From: CAYTGR01 sp964437445
Lineage (GTDB): Bacteria; Chloroflexota; Anaerolineae; B4-G1; SLSP01
Reading direction: 5' to 3'
DNA: 64,000 bases
NCBI GenBank assembly: GCA_964437445.1
Contig: CAYTGR010000016.1
Coordinates: 16,696 to 80,695, forward strand
The position numbers were made by a program, and so were the translations under genes. The notes under the pieces are model-generated. The model worked only from the letters and a program-made list of their open reading frames with translations, was not told where the DNA came from and did not search any database. Positions 8,593 through 15,750 of the stretch are shown here, piece after piece; position 1 is the stretch's first letter; each line of letters starts with the position of its first letter.

Positions 8593-9249
8593 TCACGGCT
8601 GGCACGTTTGCGGGGCGCGGCGAGCGCGCGTTTCCGGATCAAAGGTCCGCTCCAGTGCCCACAAGCCCCGGTTCAGCCCCAGCGCCAGCAGTGAAACAGA
8701 CAATGCGCCGGCCCAGATCTTGTCGTACCGGCCCACCTGCGAAATACCGTCAAACAGCAACGTCCCCAACCCGCCAGCGCCGAACTTGGCGCCGACGGTG
8801 GCGATGGCGACCGCCACGACTACCGCGATCCGCTCGCCCGCCAACATCACCGGCAACGCCAGTGGCAGCTGAATCCGCACCCAGATCTGCCAGCCGTTCA
8901 TCCCCATCCCGCGCGCAGCCTCTAAAACGGCCGGGTCAATCCCCTTCAGGCCCGCCACGAAGTTCCGCAGCAAGACCACCTGCGTATAGATCACCAGGGC
9001 GACGACCACCGATCTGGCGTTGAGGCCGAAGAACGGCAGCAGCAAAATGATCAACGCGAGGCTGGGAATGGTGTACAGAACGCCCAGGAAGCCGGTCACG
9101 ACCGTGTTCAGCCGTTCATTCCGGTACAACGCCACGCTGAGCGGTAGCGCCAACGCGGTAGAGATGATCAGCGCCAGGCCGGTCATCTCCAGGTGCTCCC
9201 ACAGCAGCTTCAGCACCACGTCGGGACGGCTGAGGATATAATTCAACAT
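8593..9249 (-). CDS. Osmoprotectant ABC transporter permease (OpuCB/OpuCD type)
   Basis: 218-residue inner-membrane permease with five or six TM helices and the EAA-loop pattern LEAARGMGMNGWQIWVRIQLPLALPVML typical of binding-protein-dependent importers, ending with GTLLFDGI. It is the last gene of a four-gene operon (permease, lipoprotein, ATPase, permease) and starts 4 bp after the ATPase stop. The closest known arrangement is OpuC/OsmU for glycine betaine, choline or related solutes. Confidence 0.9.
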   Translation of the reverse strand: MLNYILSRPDVVLKLLWEHLEMTGLALIISTALALPLSVALYRNERLNTVVTGFLGVLYTIPSLALIILLLPFFGLNARSVVVALVIYTQVVLLRNFVAGLKGIDPAVLEAARGMGMNGWQIWVRIQLPLALPVMLAGERIAVVVAVAIATVGAKFGAGGLGTLLFDGISQVGRYDKIWAGALSVSLLALGLNRGLWALERTFDPETRARRAPQTCQP

Positions 9250-9253
9250 GGCC

Positions 9254-10204
9254 TTACACCTGCGCCCGGCGGAGTTGATCCAACGTCAGGCAACCAACCG
9301 GCCTGACCCCGTCCACCACGGTCAACGCAGTCACCCCCGGTTCCAACAACAGTGAAAGGGCCCGCCGCAGCGAGTCGCCCACCGCCACCGTCGGCATACC
9401 ATCGGCGGTGTAGTCCGGTGGCAACGGGCGCATCGCTGTCTCCACCCGCAGGAGGCCGAGTTGCCGCACCCGGTCTTCGGCCCCCATCAAGTTGCGGACA
9501 AAAGCGTCGGCCGGCCGGGTCAGCACGGCAAACGGCGTGTCATACTGGACAATCTGGCCGGCCCGCATGACCACCAGCATATCCGCCAGGCGCAAGGCCT
9601 CCTCCACGTCATGCGTCACGAAAAGGATCGTCTTGCGCAACCGGCGCTGCAAACGCAGCACCTCATCCTGCAAGCTCGCGCGGGTGATGGCATCAATTGC
9701 GCCAAACGGTTCATCCATCAGAATCACGCCTGGATCGCCGGCGAGCGCCCGCGCCAGGCCCACACGCTGCTGTTGGCCGCCGGAAAGCTGCGCCGGGTAG
9801 CGACTGCAATACTCCTCCGGCGGGAGCTCCACCAGCGCCAGCAATTCGTTCACGCGCGCTTTGATCCGCTCCCTGGGCCAACCCAACAGCTCCGGCACCA
9901 CGGCAATGTTCTGCGCGACCGTCATGTGCGGGAAGAGGCCCACCTGCTGGATCACGTAACCGATCTGCCGCCGCAACGCCGTCACTTCCAGCGAGCGGAC
10001 GTCGGTCCCATCCAGCGTGATTACCCCGGCAGTCGGCTCCTGGAGGCGGTTGACCAGCTTCAGCAACGTCGTCTTGCCGCAGCCCGACGGCCCCAGCAAG
10101 ACCACAAAGCTGCCCGCCGCCACTTCAAACGTGGCTTCATCCACCGCCGGATGACCGGTGCCGGGGTAACGCTTGGAGACGTGATCAAAACGGATGGTGC
10201 TCAC
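9254..10204 (-). CDS. Osmoprotectant ABC transporter ATPase with C-terminal CBS-like segment
   Basis: 316 residues. Walker A GPSGCGKTT, Q-loop, signature LSGGQQQRVGLARALA, Walker B VILMDEPFGAID and switch VTHD identify an importer ATPase of the ProV/OpuCA group. After residue 240 only about 75 residues remain, including PTVAVGDSLRRALSLLLEPG, which looks like one CBS module rather than the usual pair; CBS pairs gate OpuA-type transporters by ionic strength. GTG start one base after the stop of the binding-protein gene implies coupled translation. Confidence 0.92.
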   Translation of the reverse strand: MSTIRFDHVSKRYPGTGHPAVDEATFEVAAGSFVVLLGPSGCGKTTLLKLVNRLQEPTAGVITLDGTDVRSLEVTALRRQIGYVIQQVGLFPHMTVAQNIAVVPELLGWPRERIKARVNELLALVELPPEEYCSRYPAQLSGGQQQRVGLARALAGDPGVILMDEPFGAIDAITRASLQDEVLRLQRRLRKTILFVTHDVEEALRLADMLVVMRAGQIVQYDTPFAVLTRPADAFVRNLMGAEDRVRQLGLLRVETAMRPLPPDYTADGMPTVAVGDSLRRALSLLLEPGVTALTVVDGVRPVGCLTLDQLRRAQV

Positions 10205-10205
10205 A

Positions 10206-11096
10206 TTACTTCAACAACCCCTCCTGCGTCAAAAACTCTCTGGCTACATCCGCCGGCTCGCGCCCCTTGCCGCTGACTTCGTAGTTCAGCTGCTGCACCA
10301 CCGCATTGGTCAGCTTCGGTGCCAGCTGATTGAGAATATCCTTGATTTGGGGATTAGCCTCCAACGTCTGCTGGCGGACCACCGGGGCAACCTGGTAGGG
10401 CGGGAACATCCCCTTATCATCCTCCAGGACAACCAGGTTATAGGCCGCGATCTCGCCGTCGGTGCCGAAAGCCACTACCACGTCAGCCTGACCTTCTACC
10501 AGCCCCTTGTAGCGGAGTCCCTTCTCCACCGGCTTGTATTCTTTAAGCGTGAACTGACCGTACACCTTCATCAGACCGGGCAACCCGTCCTCGCGTTGAT
10601 CAAACTCCGGCGGGCCGATCATCACCAGTTGATCGGCATGGGCGACCAGGTCGGAGATCGTGCGGATGCCGTACCTGGCCGCGCCCTCCTGGGTCATTGC
10701 CAGCGCCTGGGTGTTGTTCATCGGAGCCGGGTCCAGCCAGACCAGGTCAAATTGCTCTTTGTAGCCCTTGACCACGGCAGCATACACCTGCTGGGGATCA
10801 CTGTTGACCGGCAATTTGAGCACCGTCAATAAGCCGGTGCCGGTATACTCCGGGTACAGATCAATCTCCCCGTTCTTGAGCGCCTCGTGAGCGACCGGCG
10901 TCCCCGCCAGATTGAGCTTCCGCTCCACCTGGAACCCCTTATTTTCCAACAGCTGCGCGTACATCTCCCCCAAAATCAATTGCTCCGGGAAATCTTTGGA
11001 TCCCACAACGACTTTGGCCGGCTTGCTACCGCCACAGGCCGTCAGCAGCAGAGACACTACCAGGACCACCATCAACCCTCGGATCAGTTTACGCAT
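10206..11096 (-). CDS. Osmoprotectant-binding lipoprotein (OpuBC/OpuCC/OsmF family)
   Basis: About 296 residues. Lipoprotein signal peptide MRKLIRGLMVVLVVSLLLTAC with lipobox Cys, then the family start VVVGSKDFPEQLILGEMYAQ and GEIDLYPEYTGTGL, the hallmark of quaternary-amine binding proteins. The start is set at ATG 11096 because GGGGGGAGCCAG precedes it and the signal peptide begins there; an upstream in-frame codon at 11123 lacks both. It delivers substrate to the two permeases flanking it in the operon. Confidence 0.93.
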   Translation of the reverse strand: MRKLIRGLMVVLVVSLLLTACGGSKPAKVVVGSKDFPEQLILGEMYAQLLENKGFQVERKLNLAGTPVAHEALKNGEIDLYPEYTGTGLLTVLKLPVNSDPQQVYAAVVKGYKEQFDLVWLDPAPMNNTQALAMTQEGAARYGIRTISDLVAHADQLVMIGPPEFDQREDGLPGLMKVYGQFTLKEYKPVEKGLRYKGLVEGQADVVVAFGTDGEIAAYNLVVLEDDKGMFPPYQVAPVVRQQTLEANPQIKDILNQLAPKLTNAVVQQLNYEVSGKGREPADVAREFLTQEGLLK

Positions 11097-11213
11097 CTGG
11101 CTCCCCCCTGAAAAGATAGTCAATTAGTCTTTGGTCGTTTGGTTATTTAGTCAGTCGCAGACGTGGCGCGAACTTTAGTTCGCAATCTTCACTGCGCTCA
11201 ATTTCCATGCTGT

Positions 11214-11891
11214 TCACACCACACAACGTTCCGCCGCCGGGCGTCGTCCCGCCGCCCGGCCCCCCGGTGGCTCTGTTGCACGCTGCACCTGGCTCAGGAT
11301 CACGTCGGCCAGCAGCGCCAACACCGCCACAGGGACCGCGCCGACCAGAAGAATGGGGATGTTGTAGAGGGCAAAGCCCCGCGTCACGTAGATTCCCAGC
11401 CCCCCGCCGCCGATAAAAGCCGCCAGGGTCGCGCTGGCGATCACCTCCACCGTCGCCGTGCGGATACCGGCCACGATCAAGGGGAGGGCCAGGGGCACCT
11501 CCACCCGCCAGAGCAGCTGCGAGCGCGTCATCCCCATCGCCAGGGCCGCTTCCCGCACTGCCGGGCTGATCGTGCGAAACGCGGCGTCCGTGTTGATCAA
11601 AATAGGGGGCAGGGCCAGAATGACGAGGGCAATCGCCGACGAGGTAAAAGTCAGGCCAAAGTAGGGCAGGGCAAGGAAGAGAATTGCCAGGCTGGGCACC
11701 ACCCGCAGCGCGCTGAAGCCGTTGATCACGGTGGTAGCCGCCACTTTGGAACGTGACGTCAACACCCCCAACGGCACGCAAAGCACGATCCCCACCCCCA
11801 ATGCCACGGCGACATAGAGCAGGTGACGTCCCACCGCGCCGACAAACTCGGCCTGGTGGCTGATCAGGTAAGCGAAACTCTTGAGGAACAT
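11214..11891 (-). CDS. Osmoprotectant ABC transporter permease, first gene of operon
   Basis: About 225 residues from ATG 11891 (preceded by GAGAGGGGAAGGGGG); the frame is open further upstream to 11972, but that extension is not permease-like. Five or six TM helices and the loop REAALAMGMTRSQLLWRVEVPLALPLIVAG mark it as the second permease of the OpuC/OsmU importer. The C-terminus is a Pro/Gly/Arg-rich tail. A promoter with a palindrome over its -35 box lies upstream (11978-12007). Confidence 0.88.
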   Translation of the reverse strand: MFLKSFAYLISHQAEFVGAVGRHLLYVAVALGVGIVLCVPLGVLTSRSKVAATTVINGFSALRVVPSLAILFLALPYFGLTFTSSAIALVILALPPILINTDAAFRTISPAVREAALAMGMTRSQLLWRVEVPLALPLIVAGIRTATVEVIASATLAAFIGGGGLGIYVTRGFALYNIPILLVGAVPVAVLALLADVILSQVQRATEPPGGRAAGRRPAAERCVV

Positions 11892-11977
11892 TCCCCCTTC
11901 CCCTCTCATCGGCCGCCCCGGTTCGCGCAGAGCTGCCCGGTAGCAATTCAATGCGCTCGCCAGCCCCCTCATCTAAC

Positions 11978-12007
11978 ATCGTAGCACAAATCTTGAATTT
12001 ATTCAAG
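11978..12007 (-). promoter_or_regulatory. Promoter and palindromic operator candidate of osmoprotectant operon
   Basis: On the - strand: TTGAAT, 17 bp, then TGC-TACGAT (extended -10). A perfect palindrome CTTGAAT-tt-ATTCAAG (11992-12007) covers the -35 box, a position where a repressor would block polymerase. The regulator is not identifiable. Leader to ATG 11891 would be about 80 bases. Confidence 0.6.
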
Positions 12008-12044
12008 CGCCATCACACAAATTCAAGGGCGCACCGGCCGGGAG

Positions 12045-12077
12045 GCAAAAAAGGACGCACGGCCAGGTCGTGCGTCC
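12045..12077 (-). terminator. Intrinsic terminator after Xaa-Pro peptidase gene
   Basis: Perfect 9-bp stem GGACGCACG / CGTGCGTCC (12053-12061, 12069-12077) with a 7-base loop; on the - strand it is followed by a run of six T. It ends the peptidase transcript and separates it from the transporter operon. Confidence 0.88.
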
Positions 12078-12155
12078 TCCAACGGGGTCAACTGGATTGT
12101 TGCTGATTGCCGCCAGGTCTGCCCACCGGCCACGATCGCGCCTGGCGCCGGCCTA

Positions 12156-13253
12156 TCAGACCGGCACGCAGAACGGATCGCGGGGCAACGTAGTCAACGT
12201 CTCAACGCCGTCGGCAGTCACCACCACGTCATCTTCCAACCGGATGCCACCCAGCCCCTCCACGTAGATGCCCGGCTCCACGGTGAAGGTCATGCCGGCG
12301 GCCAGGGGCAAAATATTGCCGGCGACCAGATAGGGCGGCTCGTGGATTTCCAATCCCAGGCCATGACCGGTGCGATGGGTAAACTGCGGCCCATAGCCGG
12401 CCGCTTCAATCACCGCGCGCGCCGCCGCGTCCACCGCCTGCGCCTGGACGCCGGGACGTACCGCCGCGCGGCCGGCTGCATTGGCCGCCAACACGATCCG
12501 GTGCAGCGCAGCCAGCGATCCCGCCGGTTCCCCGAAGACCACCACGCGCGTGATGTCAGCCATGTAGCCATCCACCATGGCCCCCCAATCCACCACCACC
12601 CAATCCCCTGGCGCGAAGGGCCGTTCGCCGGGCACGGCGTGAGGCGACGCGGCGTTCGGCCCGCCCATCACGATGGGCTCAAACGCCAGCGCCTCGGCCC
12701 CACGGGTCAACACCTCTGCGGTTAACCGGGCCGCAGCCTCTTTTTCGGTCATGCCGACGTGCAGCTGCGGCACCCAGGCCAGGAAAGCCGCCTCGGCCGC
12801 AGCCACCGCGCGCCGCATGGCGGCCAGCTCATCCGGCTCCTTGGCGATCCGCAGTTCCGCCAGCAGATCATCCACCGCGATCAGTTCCACCCCCGGCGCA
12901 TACCGCTGCAGGATGCGCGCCTCCAACAGCCGCATCCGCAGCGCCTCCACCCCAATGCGGGCCTCGGCCAGTTCCAACGCCGCACACGCTTCGTGGAAGG
13001 CCAGCGCGTACCCCTCTTCGTCCGTGTAAGGGAAGGCTTCAATTTCGGCGGCGGTTGCCTTGGCGGACTCAAAAGCCGGGAGCACAATTGCCGGGGGCGC
13101 ATCCACAGGGAACAGGGCCAGCACCGGCCGTTCGCTCAGCATGAAAGAGAGCGCTTGCAAATAGATCAGATTCGGTCCGGGCATGATGGCCAGGGCCTCC
13201 AGGCCGCGCGCCTGGGCCAGGTCCAACAACCGTTCGCGGCGGGCCAGGTTCAT
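12156..13253 (-). CDS. M24 family Xaa-Pro peptidase
   Basis: 365 residues, two-domain creatinase/prolidase fold. The C-terminal pita-bread domain shows all dimetal ligands: VVVDWGAMVDGYMADITR (two Asp), HRTGHGLGLEIHE (His), FTVEPGIYVEG (Glu) and GIRLEDDVVV (Glu). It cleaves N-terminal or dipeptide Xaa-Pro bonds in the cytoplasm; aminopeptidase versus prolidase is not resolved. GAGGAGGAGG precedes the start. Transcribed alone, with its own terminator, and headed by a copy of dispersed repeat 1 only 28 bp upstream. Confidence 0.93.
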   Translation of the reverse strand: MNLARRERLLDLAQARGLEALAIMPGPNLIYLQALSFMLSERPVLALFPVDAPPAIVLPAFESAKATAAEIEAFPYTDEEGYALAFHEACAALELAEARIGVEALRMRLLEARILQRYAPGVELIAVDDLLAELRIAKEPDELAAMRRAVAAAEAAFLAWVPQLHVGMTEKEAAARLTAEVLTRGAEALAFEPIVMGGPNAASPHAVPGERPFAPGDWVVVDWGAMVDGYMADITRVVVFGEPAGSLAALHRIVLAANAAGRAAVRPGVQAQAVDAAARAVIEAAGYGPQFTHRTGHGLGLEIHEPPYLVAGNILPLAAGMTFTVEPGIYVEGLGGIRLEDDVVVTADGVETLTTLPRDPFCVPV

Positions 13254-13280
13254 TGGGTCATTACCTCCTCCTCATAAAAT

Positions 13281-13402
13281 ATAGAAACCAGTTAAGGGGT
13301 GAGCAGAGAGCAGCAGGTAGAAGTTCCTTAATTTCCTGCTCACCGCTCACTGCTCACATTTTCATCCCCCCGCTGGTGAACGCCAGTTTATGGGGAATTC
13401 CC
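13281..13402. repeat. Dispersed repeat 1, copy A
   Basis: About 120 bp beginning ATAGAAACCAGTTAAG and ending near GGTGAACGCCAGTTTATG. The core is built from 7-bp units of the GTGAGCR type on both strands (GTGAGCA..., GCTCACCGCTCACTGCTCAC), so transcripts can fold back. Related copies: 30883-30973, 40573-40652, 56654-56772, 56781-56858. Confidence 0.85.
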
Positions 13403-13422
13403 TTAAAAAGAGCGTGAAAAGT

Positions 13423-13476
13423 TTGTAGTCAGGCGCTTTAGCGCCGCCTTAGCCGCGCTGAAGCGCCTCACTACAA
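13423..13476. repeat. Dispersed palindromic repeat 2, copy A (MITE-like)
   Basis: 54 bp with 16-bp imperfect terminal inverted repeats (TTGTAGTCAGGCGCTT against TTGTAGTGAGGCGCTT). Inside are two small hairpins, GGCGC-TTTA-GCGCC (13432-13445) and GCGC-TGAA-GCGC (13455-13466). Other full copies at 52041-52094 and 56921-56973; truncated ones at 29036-29054, 40531-40572 and 57003-57033. Confidence 0.88.
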
Positions 13477-13512
13477 GCCCATTCTCAGCCGACCGCCGGG
13501 GCTGGGAACGAG

Positions 13513-13541
13513 TTGCATCTTTCGGCGAGTATGAGTAAAAT
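13513..13541 (+). promoter_or_regulatory. Sigma-70-type promoter of MBL hydrolase gene
   Basis: TTGCAT (13513-13518), 17-bp spacer, TAAAAT (13536-13541). A start near 13548 would give a leader of about 65 bases before ATG 13612. Confidence 0.65.
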
Positions 13542-13611
13542 AGAGCGTTCGGCGCAGCCCGGTTCCCGACCTTGAACGCCACACGTTGAGCGCAGGATAA
13601 ACGAGGAGTCT

Positions 13612-14247
13612 ATGATTATCGGATTGCCCATTGGGATTTTTGAATCCAACTGTTTCCTGGTCTATGACGAAACCACCGGTGACGGGGTGGTGGTAGATCC
13701 GGGTGGGGATACCGCCCCCCTGCTACAAGAGATTCAGCAGCGCCAGCTCAAAGTGCGGTATATTCTCAACACCCACGGTCACATTGATCACATCGCAGCC
13801 AATGCCTACCTGGTCGCCGCCACCGGCGCGGCCATCGGGATTCATCCGGCGGACCGGGAGTTACTCGCCACCGGTGGCGGCGCAGAGTGGTTTGATCTGG
13901 CCTACGTCCCCTCACCGCCCCCTACCCTGGAACTGACGGACGGTCAGGTTGTGGAAGTAGGGCGGCTCCACCTCCAGGTCATTCACACCCCAGGCCACAC
14001 CCCCGGCAGTATCTGTTTTTACATTCCAGAGGAAGAAGCGTTGCTGACCGGGGATACACTCTTCGCCAGCAGCGTCGGGCGCACCGATTTCCCCGGCGGC
14101 AGCTCCCATGCGCTCACCGAAAGCCTGAAACGCCTGTTGGCATTACCGCCACAGACCATCATCTATCCCGGGCATGGCTCCGCAACCACGCTGGACCGTG
14201 AGCGCCGCCACAATCCCTGGCTACGCCGCTTGCCCCATCCGTCTTAG
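13612..14247 (+). CDS. MBL-fold hydrolase (glyoxalase II-like)
   Basis: 211 residues. The metal-binding motif is THGHIDH (His-x-His-x-Asp-His), followed by HTPGHTPGS, LLTGDTLFASSVGR and YPGHGSATT, giving all ligands of a di-metal glyoxalase II-like hydrolase. Length fits single-domain members (YcbL-like) rather than full glyoxalase II; a thioester or persulfide substrate is possible. ACGAGGAGTCT precedes the ATG. Single gene with its own promoter, converging on two tiny membrane genes. Confidence 0.92.
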   Translation: MIIGLPIGIFESNCFLVYDETTGDGVVVDPGGDTAPLLQEIQQRQLKVRYILNTHGHIDHIAANAYLVAATGAAIGIHPADRELLATGGGAEWFDLAYVPSPPPTLELTDGQVVEVGRLHLQVIHTPGHTPGSICFYIPEEEALLTGDTLFASSVGRTDFPGGSSHALTESLKRLLALPPQTIIYPGHGSATTLDRERRHNPWLRRLPHPS

Positions 14248-14269
14248 ACCACCGGCCGGCCGCTATGGC

Positions 14270-14473
14270 TTATTCGCCGGTCAACATCTTGAGCACAGTC
14301 AGCACCCCCAGCCCCACTCGCACCGACTGGCCAGCCGACGGCGGCTCCATAGATTCCTGCCCCGCCTCGTCCACTGTGACCGGGGTATTGTTGAAGTAGA
14401 TGTAAGCCGCCAACACGCCAACCAGCGCCCCCAACAGGCCGCCCATCAATAATACCCGTGTTTTGAGATTCAT
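14270..14473 (-). CDS. 67-residue membrane protein, coupled to upstream gene
   Basis: Starts MNLKTRVLLMGGLLGALVGV, one TM helix (about 7-26), then an acidic stretch and a C-terminal hydrophobic patch SVRVGLGVLTVLKMLTGE. ATG overlaps the stop of the upstream gene as ATGA (14470-14473), so it is translationally coupled. The chlorosome-free TM-plus-short-tail form resembles small proteins of unknown function often paired in Chloroflexota; no family name is claimed. Confidence 0.7.
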   Translation of the reverse strand: MNLKTRVLLMGGLLGALVGVLAAYIYFNNTPVTVDEAGQESMEPPSAGQSVRVGLGVLTVLKMLTGE

Positions 14474-14766
14474 GCTTTCCCCCCTGAGATGAGTGAATTG
14501 ACCCGCATGAGAATGGTCTGCACCATACGGACTGTGCTGTAGACCCCAATGACCGGAGCCGCTACCGCCTTCATGCCCCGCTCCACGTACTGCCGGCCCG
14601 TTTCCAGGTAGCCAAACACCTGTCGCAGCGCCTGGCGCAACCAAATGCGCGCTTTGATCGTGGCGTAGATCAGCCCGCTCAACAACAGTAAGGGCACCAG
14701 TCCGATAAAGATCGCTTGCAAACTGAGGAAAATTAACGCAATATCGCGCGGTGTGGCCCAACCCAT
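14470..14766 (-). CDS. 98-residue membrane protein of unknown function
   Basis: Starts MGWATPRDIALIFLSLQAIF at ATG 14766, with AGGAGG eight bases upstream; the frame extends to 14862 without a ribosome site. One long hydrophobic segment (about 9-34), then an amphipathic helical half (ARIWLRQALRQVFGYLE...). It overlaps the next gene by four bases. The pair may form one small membrane complex (inference). No recognised domain. Confidence 0.75.
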   Translation of the reverse strand: MGWATPRDIALIFLSLQAIFIGLVPLLLLSGLIYATIKARIWLRQALRQVFGYLETGRQYVERGMKAVAAPVIGVYSTVRMVQTILMRVNSLISGGKA

Positions 14767-14893
14767 CTCCCTATCCTCCTGTCTCCAGCACTCTGTACCA
14801 GGCCGACCAGCCTTTGGAATGGTGGTTGCCTTAAGTATAACGCCTTCTTCAACATTGGGCAAGAAGCAGCGGAGCGCGCAAAATCCTTTTTTC

Positions 14894-15274
14894 TTAGAGC
14901 CAGCCCAACCGGGCCAATAAGGGCGGCCCCAGGATCAACAAACCCACCACCACCGCAGTAAGTGCCGTGACCAGGACAGCGCCGGCCGCCAGATCCTTGA
15001 CCTGACCCGCCAGGGGATGGTAATCCGGGCTGACCAGATCCACCAACAATTCCAGGGCCGAGTTGGTTAACTCGGCAAACAGGACAATACCGATGGTGAG
15101 AGCCAGCAGCGCCCAGGCCGACGCCGGCAGCCCCAACCAGAGACCCAACGCGACCACCGCCACCGCCACCGCCAGATGGATGCGGAAATTGCGCTGGGTG
15201 TGCAGGGCCACGGAGAGGCCGGCCCCGGCGTATTTAAAGCTATGCCACAACGTGGCGTTGCGCGGTGGTTTCAT
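14894..15274 (-). CDS. dgkA: DgkA-type lipid kinase (diacylglycerol/undecaprenol kinase)
   Basis: 126 residues from ATG 15274, which overlaps the ybeY stop by four bases; the longer frame to 15331 is rejected. Three TM helices and the family signature ELTNSALELLVDLVSPDYHP followed by KDLAAGAVLV, with the preceding amphipathic start NATLWHSFKYAGAGL. In Gram-positives and Chloroflexota relatives this enzyme phosphorylates undecaprenol or diacylglycerol for lipid recycling. Last gene of the rpsU operon region. Confidence 0.94.
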   Translation of the reverse strand: MKPPRNATLWHSFKYAGAGLSVALHTQRNFRIHLAVAVAVVALGLWLGLPASAWALLALTIGIVLFAELTNSALELLVDLVSPDYHPLAGQVKDLAAGAVLVTALTAVVVGLLILGPPLLARLGWL

Positions 15275-15750
15275 TCGGGTAACGGGATGGTGACGCCTAA
15301 CCGCTGGAGAATGCGCTCCTGCGCCGCCCACATCCGGGACTTTTCCTCCGGCCCGGCGTGGTCGTACCCCAGCAAGTGCAAGATGCCATGGACAATCAAC
15401 AACTGCAGCTCATGCACCAGCGTACCGCCGACGGCCGCCGCCTGGGTCTGGGCCGTGGGCAGCGAGATCACCAGGTCACCCAAGTAGTGCGGGAACTGCC
15501 CACCACCGCCGGCAAACGGCCCCCGGCTTTCATTGGCGAATGAAAGGACATCGGTCGGCGCATTGACACCGCGAAACCGCCGGTTCAACTCACGCAGCGT
15601 ATCATCGTCGGCGATCACGATCATCACTTCACAGCGTTCCTGGACCCCCTCCAACACCAGGGCCGCCAGCGCGGCCTGGCGGAGCGGTTCCTCCATTCCC
15701 GGCTCCAACGGCACCTCGGCCTGAATTTCAACTTGATAGGGAAGGTTCAT
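15271..15750 (-). CDS. ybeY: YbeY endoribonuclease (16S rRNA maturation)
   Basis: About 159 residues from ATG 15750 (MNLPYQVEIQ). Signature zinc site HGILHLLGYDHAG; upstream DTLRELNRRFRGVNAPTDVLSF is the conserved family block. It acts on 16S rRNA 3'-end processing and ribosome quality control. The start lies 23 bases inside the pgpH coding region, and its end overlaps dgkA, so the three are coupled. Confidence 0.95.
   Translation of the reverse strand: MNLPYQVEIQAEVPLEPGMEEPLRQAALAALVLEGVQERCEVMIVIADDDTLRELNRRFRGVNAPTDVLSFANESRGPFAGGGGQFPHYLGDLVISLPTAQTQAAAVGGTLVHELQLLIVHGILHLLGYDHAGPEEKSRMWAAQERILQRLGVTIPLPE

Noticed and set aside
11143..12006. 287-codon - frame over the osmoprotectant permease
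   Set aside because: Gly/Arg-rich shadow of the permease frame, which has TM helices and the EAA loop.
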